A DNA stretch of 64,000 nt from Lithospermum erythrorhizon (Eukaryota; Streptophyta; Magnoliopsida; Boraginales; Boraginaceae). Position numbers and translations under genes: made by a program. The DNA is taken from NCBI GenBank assembly GCA_019722365.1, contig JADFUC010000586.1, positions 248,001 to 312,000 of the forward strand. The letters are read 5' to 3'. A model generated the notes under the pieces. The model saw only the letters and a list, made by a program, of their open reading frames with translations. It searched no databases and was not told the DNA's origin. Shown here in pieces: positions 1 through 12,640 of this stretch (within the stretch, counting starts at the first letter, position 1; every line of letters begins with the position of its first letter).

Positions 1-2428
1 TTGATTACAATCAGCACACTGAGATCAAAGTGGGAGGATATTCCGAAAATCGCTTTCCGATCTCATGGCGACATTATGAAGTTTATAGCGATGCCATTTG
101 ATTGACAAATGCACCGCGGCCTTGGCTGATTTCATGAACCGGTATTTCGAGAGTATTTGACAGCTGTGGTCTCTACTGATGATATTTTGATATATTCCGA
201 GGGAGGAGGAACATGTAGAGAAGTACGGTGTATTGTTTCAGTGTGTAATCTTTCGACAAGCACTGCCAGCGCCAAGTTTTCCAAATGTGAGTTCAAGCAT
301 GGGGTTACAATTCCCCGTACAAGTATTTCCGGCGGTATTGTGTTGATCCACAAGCGTGGAGGCTGTGGAACAATTGGGAGTCAGCCCCACCAAATAGCGA
401 CTGGAAAGTAGGAGTTTCGGGGTTAGCCGGTTATTACAGATTCAGTCAGCGACTTCTCTTTGATCGCGACGCTATCAATTGTGCCACCGTGAAAGGGTTC
501 CGCTTATACGGACACGACCGCGAGGACCGCCAGGTATTAAAGGGAAGTTGACTACGAAAGGCTGCCATACCGCCTCGTTCTTCCGGTGGCCGATTTATAG
601 CGAGCAAGCTTCGCGATCGTGATCAGCGTGTTCTCGACGCAATCGAAGGCGACGCTTACGCCGACAGCTTGAGAAACGAGAAGAATTATCCGACACATGA
701 TCTTCAGCCAGCCGATGAAGTAGTCTTTGCGTTAAAATTGTACATATTTATCTTTATGGGAAGCTAAGTGCCGATTTTTATCGACCATAGTCTCAAACAT
801 CTTCCGACGCAGATTTGAATTGAGGTGTATGAAAGCTGGCTGAAATCATTAGTGATTTACGACTGACTATTGAAAGTACCACCCAGTAGCGTAAACGTAG
901 TAGTCGATGCTACTGGTAGAAGCGGGAAATCAAAGCGACCCAAAAAGAGAGTAGACGAAACAAATTGGAGTTGATTTTACGTCGGGTAAATGACGGGGAG
1001 ATTACCATACGTAGAAGTTCGACCAGCCGCGGATCGAATCATAGCATCGCAGCCAGTTAGGACGAGACCGGTGTTATCGTAGTGGACGCGAAAGAATGGT
1101 TTGACGATTACGCTTGATGACAAGTGGAGCCTCGAAGATGAAACGCGCATCAGGTATACCGTATTCAGATGAGTTTCAAGCGAGATTCTTGACGTAGGCC
1201 TATAATATTCTCCCTTCTACAAATAAGAGCACCCCGGGTAGTACAAAAGATGCATCGTGATTTGAGGTTGACGTATCGGTGGCCGTGAATGAAGAGAGAG
1301 ATCGCAGTAGTTTGTGGCAAGTGCTTGGGTTTGTCAGCAAAGCGGCCGAGCATGCATTATCCCGCGCGGGTTTATTGGGTGCACTCTTCCTCTCCCGAGT
1401 GACACGGGAGAATATCACCACGTGACTTCGTGGTTTGCTTCCAAGACGCCGAGGCTTGGCTACGACGGGATTTGGGGTGATCGCGGATGTGCCATTCCAA
1501 GTCGGCTCATTTCTACCTATCGACTAAGCCGTATTTGGCCCTCGGTAGACTAGCCAAAAATTTACGCGATCTATCGCGAGACGACGGGCTCCAAAGTTGT
1601 CGATCATTTCGACCGTGACGCTAAATTCACTTCGAGGTTCGAGGCTCTGCAGGCACCGGGGACTGTGAGTGGTTGAGTACATCTTTTCATCCCCTGCATC
1701 ACGGGCAATCCGGCAGGACGATACCTGACATCGAGGATATGCTCCGGCTCGCTCGAACTCTCCGGAAATTGGGACGACGAGTTGCCCAAGATGTAGTTCG
1801 CCTCAAAACAACAAATTTTCCATGCTAGTATTGAGATGGCACCTTTTGAGGCGTCAGACATGAGGCCGCACCTTGTCGAACGAGGCAAGGAGTAGAGGAA
1901 AGTTTACGGTTCGAGCTCGTCGAGAACCAAGAAATGACTACTGATTCAAGAACATACTCCAAGACACTGCCAGATAAAGTAAGAAATATGCGCATCATCG
2001 CAGAGTAGACTTGCCTTTTGAGGCCTGGGCGACCGTGGTGTTCCCCGAGGGTATTCCGTGAAGTGGAGGATGCGGGGTTCGGGGAGGAAAGTGAAGTCAC
2101 TCGTTATATCGACCATTTGAGATCCTCGAGTCAGTCTGTATTCGGTTGCGCTATTCCGAAGTTTAGAGGGATTCATAATGTGTCTCCATGTGCCTGCTTG
2201 GAGTGAAGTATATCCCTCGATTTAGTCGCACATTCTGGGGCTACCTCCTGAGCCTCGGCGAGACTCGACGTTGGTGAGTACCGTGGAGATTTCAACGGAA
2301 AGAGGCGTTTTTAGGAGTAGCATAAAGGCCTTAGTGAAAGTCCCGCGGAGGAATTCAGAAGAGCTACTCGGGAGCGTGAGGACGAGATGAGGACCGCTAC
2401 TCCGCAGCTCTTCGAAAGTGACGCGAGT
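1..2428 (+). pseudogene. Degenerate Ty3/gypsy (chromovirus-type) pol polyprotein remnant
   Basis: Remains of a gypsy retrotransposon polyprotein, read on the plus strand in changing frames. Bases 1-180 give the reverse transcriptase stretch with the F-x-A-M-P-F and T-N-A-P landmarks. Bases about 160-190 encode the short D-I-L-I-Y-S block that follows the catalytic aspartates. Around 415-440 there is G-L-A-G-Y-Y-R, the start of the RNase H-proximal region. Around 1320-1560 the integrase is recognisable (C-Q-Q-x-K-A then a block around Y-D-G-I-W). At 2360-2425 the polyprotein tail E-x-E-D-E-M-R ... P-Q-L-F-E can be read. Many one-base indels and stop codons break it, so it cannot be functional. 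The combination of gene order and tail is that of Tekay/Del-like chromoviruses, which is family knowledge. The 5' part lies outside the window. Confidence 0.85.
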
Positions 2429-2527
2429 TTGTTGTTTTGATATGGTATTTGCTTTTGTAAGTTATTATATGTTCTTGGTTGTTTGATTTGCTAAATTGGT
2501 GCCTAAAATTTGTTAGGTGGGTAGACT

Positions 2528-2534
2528 ACAACCC

Positions 2535-2569
<35 letters not shown>

Positions 2570-5168
2570 AAATTTTTCTATTTGGCGCGGACCCTGAATA
2601 GTATAATTTTTTTTTCTCGATGATGATATTATTTCTCAGAAAAACTTTTGAGCCGAATTTCATTTATAATTTAGTAGCTAAGCATGAATAATTTTATCTT
2701 TGAAATCGGGTTCTGGACATTTAAGCACGATAGTTTAATTAACCGAACCGAACTAGACTCGAGTTTTTTAAAATATCTATTCATACCTATCCTCCACATC
2801 ATCACATCACACTTCATCTTCTTTCCTCCTCGATGGCCGAGACCCCCATGAAAGCAAACCAAGAAATTTTTCTCTTCCATTTCATCATCTTTCTGCTGCA
2901 TATAAACATCCTCAAGTTGGCTAAGGCAAGACTTTCTATCGCCTTTCCCTACGACCTGAGGTAAGAAATTGGAGTTTTTATGATTTCTCTTGGTTGGACT
3001 TTTTGCTGACTTTTCCATAATTGAATTTTTATGATGAGTCTTAGTTGGTTATGGGTCGCTATGGACGATATATGCTGATTAATTGTGATTTAGAGCCTGC
3101 CCGAGGATCACATGGCCGAGTTGACTTGGGGTTTCAGCTTGACTTTTAGTGATGTTTTTATAAGACTTAAATGCAGTGAGGTTTTATCGATCTTATTATA
3201 GTTTTTATGATGTTAAATTACGATTTAAAATTTATTAAAGGCAATAAAAGTGAAATTTCCAAGTCAGGGAAGCGAGCACTGATATTTCGGAGTATGTATC
3301 AGCATCATGGACTTGATGATTAATTGAATAACTTATGTTGATTTGTAAGCGAGAAAGCGATAAGATGAATTTAGCTGGGAATCACTGCTGCGTCCGACGT
3401 GATTATAATTCGATACCTATCCGTCATGTTAGACTCAAGTAGATAGCTCCCCAAGAGTCAAGTTATGTATCTTCTGTAACGCCGGTATATGAGAATTCAT
3501 TATACTTTCAAAGTTGCTAGGCTGATCGTGGAAAGTGCGCTACTCCGATTGTTCGCTAAGGTTTCATGGAAGCAAGCAGTAGTGAGTACTATCTCACTCG
3601 TGTTACTTTACGCATTTACCTTGATTCACAGGATATGCATGTTATTGTGTTATGATTAAGCAGAAATCTACATACATGTAATTGTCAAGTTACGTGATCA
3701 GAAAGCCTGCGGGCCTTGTCGCACTTATGATTTCCGTGGCCTCGGCCGGCACTTATGATTTCTCTCGTGGCCTCACGGGCACTTATGATTTTTGTATTCC
3801 TTAATGGCGATTTCTGTGTTTGACTTCGACAGTGGATGTTTTGGCCGCCAATGTAGTAATCGCTTCGGGAGCAGAGTAGTTGTTGGGTTATGCATGAGTT
3901 CGGTGCCCGAGTATCGGGGCCAATTCATAGTCGGGATTACTAGTGATTAGTGACTCTCCTTGCGTGATATGTGACACTATTGGCCCTATACTTCGGGTGA
4001 TAGCGGCGTGTTTGGCCCATACTACTCGTGATAGCGCTATGATCATGGATCGCCGGTCGCGGTGCATTGTCGGGCGTGGCCCTATACTACTAAGATAACA
4101 AGGTATGACTCGCTTTTGATCGCTTTGTCGCAGGCATTGTCGGTGTGGCCCCATACTAATGATAACAAGGCGGTTTGGCCCTATACTAATGCAGAGATAC
4201 AAGTGGCTTGAAATCAGGATCACTTTGTCGTTGCATTGCTGGGATGTGGCCCTATACTACGGTATACGCTAGCGCGTGCCTTTATACTTTCAGGTATAAG
4301 TGCGTGCCTTATACTTTGTGTATAAAACATAAGGTTTCTACTTTTATATCGCCAAGGGGTGATTATTGATTAGTCCATTCCCCGCAGTAGACGGATCGAA
4401 AGATACGCGCATTGTAGACGGTATAATCGTGATACGGTGAGATGAGGTTCACGACTAGAGTTTTAGTCGTTGTCGAAGTCTATTGATTTCTTTCTCTCAA
4501 ATTGCACATTACGAATCCTTCTATTATATCCTCACGTATAAGTAAGATTTCCTCGCGAATTGCCAGATTAATTCGATTAGATAGTCCCCGGATATATGTA
4601 TATTATTCATATTTTGCTATTAAATTAAGTGACTATCTCTGTCTGCATTGGCAAAGCTTCACCCCCCTCAAGAGTTTCACTAGCCTCGGCTTACACCTCT
4701 TCGCTACGGGCGGCATTTTCATTTGTGCTGTGCCGACAGTGCGGCTAACAGAGCCAAGAGGTCAGTTGGAGCGCGTTCGAGTGGCCAGCGAGCTCGGTGG
4801 TCGGTGATCCTCACAGCCCCATTACGCTGCTGTCAACCGCTATCATTGTGATTCCTTTTGAAATCTTCATTGCCTCTGTAGTCATTTTAGCTTAGATACA
4901 AGACGACATTCAATAGAAATTTCGCTTTCTATTACTTTTCTCTTGGATTATGTCAGGTATATTTAATGGCTGTTTCGATATCAAATTACTGATTATAAAT
5001 TCTTGAAACCGCTTTTGATTGGGAAACTTAATTGTAATCACATTTCGGACACGTAAAACAAATTGTATTTTAAACCGAGTCGCCCATCTGGTCAGCGACT
5101 GCTGCCCGGGATTTTAATGACTCACTCGCAAGGCCGAATTCTGTGGCTGGGTCGTATACAACAACACT
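2528..5168 (+). mobile_element. Probable 3' LTR of the upstream gypsy element
   Basis: Directly after the pol tail there is a purine-rich GGTGGGTAG at about 2516-2524, which fits a polypurine tract, followed by ACAACCCG, the usual kind of start for a long gypsy LTR. The stretch ends near 5168 in a GGGTCGTATACA that resembles the common GGGCGTTACA end. A 29-base poly-A run lies at 2538-2566. The length of about 2.6 kb is normal for Tekay-type LTRs. Exact termini and target-site duplication could not be proved, and the element has decayed. No gene is visible inside; the minus-strand ORFs at 2671-3018 and 3888-4223 look like chance. Confidence 0.5.
3711..4330 (+). repeat. Short imperfect tandem repeats inside the gypsy LTR
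   Basis: Three copies of GGGCACTTATGATTT-like units at 3711-3795 are followed by about eight units built on GGCCCTATACT(A)C, each with a variable spacer such as GATAACAAGG, from 3960 to 4255, then two GTGCCTTATACTTT units to 4330. Such repeats are common in the U3 part of Tekay-type LTRs. No coding capacity is evident. Confidence 0.6.
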
Positions 5169-5580
5169 ATAGACTTTTAGTGAAATGACAATTTCGTCTC
5201 TTAAATGAACTTCCTAACTACCGTACTTCAACAGGAGGCAAATAGTCATTTCACATCCTATACTTTAGTTGTTAGGACAAAATAGCCATTTTACTATGAC
5301 TCAATGTGTATTTTAAGGGTAATATAAGAATTTCACTAATGAAAATTGTTGCATTTTAGTCGCGCTACAGATAGACACTAAAAAGTACAGGGCCCGCCTG
5401 ATTAAGCTGGTGGCTACCAGACACTAAAAATAAGTATTGCGCCACATGTACACTAAAAACCATAAGACATTTGGGCTCTTTCTCGCCAAAAAGCTACAAA
5501 AAATTATGCCTGCATTTAAATACTATTCAAGCAAACACTATTTGGGTGTGTGTATATTGGATCTACTACACCTCCTCCAC
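5169..5580. other. Upstream region of the J-domain gene
   Basis: Non-coding, AT-rich. It holds two imperfect inverted copies of a TAGTGAAATGAC-like segment (about 5182-5196 and 5246-5258), perhaps a decayed MITE. The pyrimidine-rich leader of the next gene starts somewhere near its right end. No clear TATA box could be assigned. Confidence 0.3.
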
Positions 5581-5665
5581 ACCTTTGACATAAAAACAGA
5601 AATTCAAATTGCCTCTATATACAGACAGGGTCTCTCCGTAGAATCTAACACGCTTGTTTGATCAG

Positions 5666-6975
5666 GTACGATAATTCAATCCTATGTCTTTTATTACACC
5701 CCCTCCTCTTCAAATTTCAAAAACTACCTTTATTTTTAATCCTTAATCAACATCATTATAAATTCATGACTCATCTATTAATTAATTAATTAATTAATTA
5801 GGGTTCATAATAATCACTTCAATTTACTCCTCATTAGGTCAATTTTTTTGGGTGTTTAGTGAAATTATTATTAAATTCAAATTACTCATCTTTTTTATTG
5901 TTTATTTGTATGATTTTAGTCAGAATTGGATTTTTATCGTTTTGGGGTTAAGTTAATTAGTTATTTAAATTCAAATTAATCTGTTTTTTTACTGTTTATT
6001 TGTGTGATTTTAGTGGGTTAAGTATGTTGCGAGAATTGGATTGCATTTCGATTTTCTGTAGTTGGGTGTTTGAATTTTTTGAATATTTTTGACAAAATTG
6101 GGTATCTGATGGATTTTGAAGTAGCTAATACTCCCTATATTTTTGTAGTGTTAATGGATGCATAATTTTGATTTGAATCAAATTTATAGTGGTAATAGTA
6201 AAATACGTTAAAAATGCTAGGGTTTGATATATTTTGCACAGAATATTATACAATATATGTAAGGATACTTGAGTTTGGTCAGCCATCGAAATTCAAAACT
6301 GGACATCTTTTTGCGGCAGAGGGAATATGTGATAGTGCAAGAACATATATCGATCTTGTATTTGTAAATTTGGACCGAGACAACTTCATTTTATGAGATC
6401 ACATGAACTGAATAAGTCATGTAGCAAAGTGCAATCACATCATGTGGTGTATTTACCGACACATCACTAACTGAATAAGTTGTGCACCCCAAACCTGAAG
6501 TCGCTTGTTTGTTGGCCTTCCCATTGTTGTGCTCTTAAATTTTACAGAGACTAAATCTTAAAAGTGGAAGAATAAAGGGGAAGCACAAGGTTATCTCTAA
6601 TTAGAGTAAAAATATAGCATGTTCTAGAAGAGATAATATAAAGTTTAGGAAGGGTATGTGATAATATGGTTATAGATTGTGTTTGGCTGCGCTTGTTAAG
6701 AGCTTTTTCGGACAGTTGTATAAGGACATGGTAACTTATAAGCTACCCAAAGAAGCTCACCCAAACACCCACATATTTCGGCTATACTTGTAAATATTGC
6801 TCTATATAAATTTAAATTTTCATGGTCTCATAAAAGAGTTTCTTTCATTTTCTCTTCATTGTTTTGGAGGAAACCTTGGTTAAGATATTACTCTGGTAGA
6901 GCATATCCATGTTTCTTTATGGTAGAGAACTTGTAACGTATTTTGAGCTTTATATCCTTTATCATTTTTATTCAG
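5666..6975 (+). other. 5'UTR intron of the J-domain protein gene
   Basis: A leader exon ending at 5665 (ATCAG before GTACGATAAT) is followed by 1.3 kb of AT-rich sequence ending in TTTTTATTCAG at 6975. The start codon lies 5 bases further on. A (TTAA)-type microsatellite is at 5775-5801. Long introns in the 5'UTR are common in plant housekeeping genes. The assignment rests only on splice-site sequence and on the lack of coding upstream. Confidence 0.5.
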
Positions 6976-6980
6976 TGTTA

Positions 6981-9900
6981 ATGGCTGGGGCTTCTGTTAG
7001 ACAACCTCTGCAAAGGCCTTGTTCTGGGAGGAAGACCTTAAGAAGGTGCCGGAACAATGTTATAAATGATAATGTGGTTTTCATTGATGTTGATGGTGAT
7101 GATGTAGAAAATGTCATTGTTATTGATAGTCCTGAATTATTTGTTAAGAAACGGGGAGGTACAAGTAGAAGCAAAGTTAAAGAGCATCAGAAGAGGGTTG
7201 TTATCTGCATTGATGATGAAGAAAGCTCTGACAACAAGCACCCTGATACTGGGGTGAAGAATAGACGCAATTTTTCGAGTGGAGCATCCTCAAGTATGCA
7301 ACCCCATACTGCTGACAATCATGATCAGTTTCAAAAAGTAGCAAGTGATGGCACTGAGTTTGTTCAAGAAAATATACCCTCGCCTGTGACAATTTCTAAA
7401 TGCAAACGGACATATTCAGGGAAAGCACCTGCACGAAATCGTTATGGTCTGGGTCCTGAGTTCAACGATGATTTTTTCAATGAAGATTCTCTTGATTGTG
7501 AGCTAGTAGAGGAAGATTCTTTTGGGACAGTTCGGGAGCAATGGGAAAAAGCTTTTTCTAAACGGAAATATGAAAACCGAAATGGTCAGACAAGTGTTGT
7601 GGATTGTAGTAAAACATCCAAGGCTTCTTGCAATGCTAATTGTAGTGAAGAAAAATATCCTTCTGAGCATCCTAAAGAACCCCCATTTTTCTCTAGTTCG
7701 GAAAAAGTGAATTGTGAAACAGGAGGAGCATCGCCTTCCATTGTCGCAGGGAATATTGCTCATGATACAACTTTCACATCCAAGAGACCAAGCTCAGCCG
7801 ATCCTGCTTTGAAGTCTGTATTGAATGAACATGGTCCTTATAATCAGTATAATTCTCATTATGGATCAGATAATCTAGCAGAAAAATCTTCAATGAATTG
7901 TGGAGAAGAATACACCCATAATCTCAAATATCATGGTTGCAATTTCCCAAATGCTGAACCTGAAGGGGCCTCCTTTAATCCCCGCCGGCATTCTGCTGAG
8001 GAAGTTGATCCTGCAACTGAATCTTCTCAACTTAGAGAGAAAAGTGAAGCAATGGAAGAAGGTTTTTCGAAGTCACCTCAAGAGCACCGGGATCAAGCTT
8101 CCTGTAATAGTAAAAGTGGAAACAGAAATGATCGCTCCGGAAACGGGGATTATAATGTTTCTCCTGATGCAAAGAATTATCCTCCAGAAAGCAATGCTGC
8201 TGAACAACTCAAAAAATTCCCAGACTTTTCCATTTCAGGCAAAGAAAATGATAAAAGAAAAATTTCATCCCCTTTATCTGCAGTAGGGAACCTTTCTCGG
8301 GAACCCTTTTCGAAGAGAGGAAACTTTGGTGGTCATATTTTGAAGTCTTTACAGAAGAGACATTATCCTTATAATAAGACTTATTCTCATTCTACATTAG
8401 ACCCCTTGGTTGAAGCCTCTATGATGAACTATGATGAAAGTCATGATCAATATTTTGAGCATCACAATCATCAATCTGAAGATGGTGGACCTGTTCCTGA
8501 ATGCAAAAATTCTTCCAAGAATGTCGATCCTTGTAATGAGGAAATTCAACATACAGTGCCTTGCATGCGAAATTACGGTCCTGGAGAAAAGGCCTTCAGT
8601 TATGAAAAAGTTAGTTCAGAGGAGAAGCTATGGCCTGGAAGAAGTGATGAGTTGTTGCATACAGATCCCTCTTCCAAGGATACAAATAGTTTAGAGCTAT
8701 TGATTTTCCTTGTAGAGAACAACTTATTTGTGCATCAGTATTCTGATTGTTTTTTGCTTTACAATAGTTTCGTGCTAATGTACTACGTTTCATATTGTAT
8801 GTCCCCTGTACTTGACTTGAGATGTACGTTCCAAATTTGCCAACTATGAAAAAGAAAAGTGGGAAACATGATCCATTTTCAAATTCAGGCTGAAGAAGCA
8901 AAGGAGTTACGGCGGATGAAGAAGAGAGAAAATGCTGAACGTTTGCGGTTATTGGATATGGAGAGAAGACAGAAGCAACGTGTGGAGGAGATTCGAGAAA
9001 CCAATAAAAAGGTAATTGCAAATAACTTATCCTCTATTTAAAGAATCTTTCTTGTCATCTTGGGTTTAGCTTATATGCTTCACTGGTTTTGCATGCTCCA
9101 CTTTTATATTGCTCAACCCTAATTTAAACATTCCAAAATTTTAAATCCTATATTGTTAAAATTGTAGGATGAAGAACAAATGAATATGAAGGAAACGATT
9201 CGATCTGAAGTCAGGAATAAGCTATCTAAAGTGGAAAAATCATGTCATGATATGGCTTCATTATTGCGGAGCTTAGGCATTCAAGTTGGTAGTGAGGTCA
9301 GACCAAATGCTGATGAGGTGAGCCATGTTCTCATACAAGTGGATTGAGTTATTTCCTTTTTATTTTTCATCTACTTAGTGAGGTGAGGAAGGTAAAGAAA
9401 GAAGAGAAAATAAGAAAAATGAAAAGGGGCAGGTATGGGGATGATGTATCATGTATGTTCTAAGCTTAGAATGTATTATCAATCTCACAATTTCATTTGA
9501 TAGACAATGAGCTGTAGACTTGTTGGTTTCAGACGAGGAAAGAAATTAGTGAAGTCGAGTGGCCTTATGAGAGTTATAGGGGATATGCAAAAGCCTATCT
9601 GTTCCTTGAGAATTGAGATGCTTGTAAATGTTACACTATATCCAATCCTAAGAGACGGAGGTGAATTAGGATTTATATTAAAGTTACAAACTTCTTCGAT
9701 ATTAGTTTAACTCCACATGGTGAATTGGGATTTATAATCCGAATGCATCTTGATAGCACAATGATGATTTATCGGCATATTTTGTTCTAACAAGTCAATG
9801 AACATAAATTGTTAACTTTTAATATTTCACCGTCAAAGAACTTGTTCAATCATAAATGCAGGGCAGAGTTCTTATCAGTGTAGTGTATCTATTGTTAAGG

Positions 9901-10243
9901 ATATGTATGATGGTTGATTTATAAAGGGTGAACTTATTTGAAGAGTTATTCCTGAACATAAGTCTTGTACTTTCCCATTAATAGCTTGTTGGAGCTGATA
10001 TATATCATCCCTGATGCTTTTACTTTTACTCTCCTAGACGAAAGATCATCCACTTGATTCCTTAATATGATATGTAAAGTTTTGACAAAGATAGCTCCAT
10101 TTCAGGTACGTGTAGCGTGTAAAAAGGCATTATTCGCTTTCCACCCTGATCGAGCTTCAAAATCGAATACCAGAGAACAAGTTGAAGCAGAGGAAAAGTT
10201 TAAGCTTATATGTCGCATGAAGGAGAAGTTCTCTGTGGCTTGA
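6981..10243 (+). CDS. Auxilin-like J-domain protein (four coding exons)
   Basis: Exons: 6981-8711 (3' end uncertain), 8889-9011, 9168-9317, 10106-10243, giving about 713 aa. The last three exons join in phase 0 with normal GT/AG sites. The first donor is weak; 8711 (CTT before GTAGAG) is the best in-phase choice. An upstream in-frame ATG at 6909 lies in the 5'UTR intron, so ATG 6981 (M-A-G-A-S-V) is preferred. The first 570 residues are acidic, Ser/Asn-rich and probably disordered. Residues 578-618 form a highly charged Glu/Arg/Lys helix. The C-terminus carries the J-domain core with the HPD triad (codons 10142-10150) in F-H-P-D-R-A-S, followed by V-E-A-E-E-K-F-K-L. A J domain at the extreme C-terminus is the arrangement of auxilin, which recruits Hsp70 to uncoat clathrin vesicles. 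Plants have many such proteins, and clathrin binding is not shown here. Hsp70 stimulation is likely; client unknown. Confidence 0.85.
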
Positions 10244-10435
10244 TAACTTTATACAACAGTTTATCTAATCCACATTCCATTTTGCAGGGAATTTTTTTCT
10301 GCTTATAGAATTTAGTCAAGGTACTCATTCTTTTTGTAAAGTTGTAACCATTACATACTAATGTTTCATGTAAAGTTGTTCTGTCGCCTTTTCTTTTTTC
10401 GGTCTGGAAAGTTAAAAAATCTACTCAAGTACAAT

Positions 10436-10500
10436 GGTCATGGAAGTCGAAATTTGCCAAGGAGTGTGTAACAACTCACCGGTCATGAAAGTCGAAATTT

Positions 10501-10532
<32 letters not shown>

Positions 10533-10533
10533 T
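10436..10533 (+). pseudogene. Duplicated fragment of nuclear 25S rRNA
   Basis: Two head-to-tail copies (10436-10480 and 10481-10533) match a conserved internal part of plant 25S rRNA, recognised from GGAAGTCGAAAT, CTAAGGAGTGTGTAACAACT and CACCTGCCGAAT. Both copies carry TT where rRNA has CC, so the C-to-T changes came before the duplication, as expected for methylated inserted DNA. The second copy extends eight bases further into 25S. It lies about 190 bases past the stop codon of the J-domain gene, perhaps within its 3'UTR. It is far too short to be functional rRNA. Confidence 0.85.
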
Positions 10534-10539
10534 TTCTTT

Positions 10540-12000
10540 AAGGTAAGAATTTTTTTTCAAGTTTCAAAACAATGTGAAAAAATAAAATTAACCCATCATC
10601 ATCATATTACAATTTTTAACACTGATTGTGGTGCGGTAGTTTGAAATGATCGTTTTTTTGCTTATGAAAACGTATTTGATAATATTAGGTAGCGTAGCTA
10701 GTATTTACACTACATGTATAACTTTGCCTTTCAAGGTAGTTGAAAAAGTGAATTATTGAAACTTAATTAATTTCATAGGGAAGATCTTGAGTAACCATTT
10801 CAGGTATCTTTAGTTAATTTGGAATTTGAATAAATGCTTCACATTTAATTGTTTGGATCGGACAAAGGCAAGTTTTCTGGTTTTACTTTCACATATTTTT
10901 TATGGTACACATTTACAGAATAACACTTCATCTTAATTTAACTAGTAATTTTATTAAATTAATAGTCAATCCACTTCCATATACGGAGTATTAAATAATA
11001 CCTCACCTTGTAAAATTGTGTAAGTAAAGATGTTATTTAATAAATGTAGGACTTGTATATATAGTTATTGAAGCATATTCCACTTAAGAAACTATTGAAA
11101 CACCTAAACTAGCTTTGATAACACCTAAACAACCAGTGTTACGTTGATTTGTTTTCAATACATACACATAACTCAAAAGCTTACGTATGGATCAAACAAA
11201 TTTTAAAATTTTATTTGATACGCATATTAGTAAAGTATATTAAAAGAAGTAACATTTGATATATTTTTTATATTATGTTATATAACATATACGGAGTATA
11301 AAAATATATAAAATTACCTGAATAAAATTTTAAAAAGTTAATCTTCAAAAATAAACGATCTTTTTGGAATTAAGGGAGTATTTTTCATTAAGACTTTGAA
11401 AGATCTAATTTATCTGATTCTCTTATAATCCCTTATATTTAATTAAAATGAGAAACATTTAATGATTTTCTAAAGACAAAATGTCAAACCAAAAAGAAAG
11501 GAAGAGGTGTCGTAAAGAGAAGCAGTAGCTTATGCATTGAACCATACTTAGCAATTAAGCTAATTGTGGCATTGGCCTATACGATATTGAAATATGGAAA
11601 TATGTTAATTGACAATACTGGGAGTTGAGTCATGACTGAGACCACATGAGTTGCCTTATAGCATCAAACATACTCGACCTAGGACAAGTCTCTTGGACAT
11701 TATAGCATCTTATGAATGTAAAGTTTGGTTAATTTTAGGGTTGTCAATGTGTAGTCCAAAGATGAAATGCACTGAAAATTTATTGGTGAAAGTTGGTATC
11801 TCACATTGGAGCAATGTGAAGAAAAAGTTCACGTTATATCTATGAACACTTCATGGGAGAGTATGTGTTAATGAGATCATGTCAAAGTTCTTACGTTCAC
11901 AGGGGTTTAAATTTAAAAATGTGAAGACAGATTGTTGTCCGAAGTTCGGTATGGGGATTAGAGTGTTTCCACCACCCCACTTGGGACCATTTTATTATCG
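10540..12000. other. Intergenic AT-rich DNA with MITE scraps
   Basis: No gene found. Fragments with the ACGGAGTA end seen in Stowaway-like MITEs occur near 10984 and 11290, and a GGGAGTA-like end near 11377. The stretch from about 11600 to 11980 is less AT-rich and may be a transposon scrap of unknown type. Confidence 0.4.
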
Positions 12001-12009
12001 GAACAAGAT

Positions 12010-12640
12010 CTCGTTATTATCCTAATCACCTATGCAGGCCCTGTTGTATATGAAGCCATTTTTGCAGAAGATCTTCGAGACCATCTTTCCGAGAGGCCAT
12101 CGAGACCCCGGTCTTGATGGGGTCTCGTGCACTGAAGACCCTGGGTTGTTAGGAGCTATTCGAGACACGAGATTGATAAATCTTATTTGAGGCGATTTTT
12201 AGCGGTTTGAAGGCTTGGAGCCCAAGAAAATATATAGTCTTCTTGGGTTTTGTTAAGCTATAAATATTAGGTTGTTTTATGAGTTTTATTAAATGGCATG
12301 AAATCTTATAATGAAATAATCGTCACAGAAGAATATTAGATGCTTTTTAATATTAACTTGAAGAGCATGGTTTTTTTGTTAACTTGGTAGAACTGCAATA
12401 GTTGAGATTTTCGGTATATAAGAAAATACTCAACATAGATAATAGTAGTGGTAGGGCTTGTAGCGATCTTACGGTTTATAGTGGATTAACCAACTGACAG
12501 GGGCGTCGCCTTTTCATTGAAGGGAACACGTATAAATCTTTTATTATTACATTTATTGCATATTAAATTAAAATTAGATTCTTATTGATTCTTGAAATTA
12601 GGGAGAGAGATTTAGGGGTCTTTAAATCCTAACGGGCAGC
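12010..12640 (+). mobile_element. Copia-type LTR fragment
   Basis: Contains the segment TATAGTGGATTAACC followed by a GTCGCCTTTTCATTGAAGG block and then ACACGTATAAATC (about 12480-12540). This order is typical of the R/U5 part of SIRE-like Copia LTRs. Upstream, at 12050-12170, there are GAGACC/GGTCTC-rich sequences like those at 13600-13860. Ends and target duplications are not resolved, and there is no coding sequence. Confidence 0.5.

Noticed and set aside
2671..3018. 115-codon minus-strand ORF
   Set aside because: Lies in the gypsy LTR, low-complexity Lys/Ser composition, no motif.
6909..6980. Upstream in-frame ATG of the J-domain gene
   Set aside because: A good splice acceptor (TTTTTATTCAG) lies between it and ATG 6981, and the extra residues look like translated intron.
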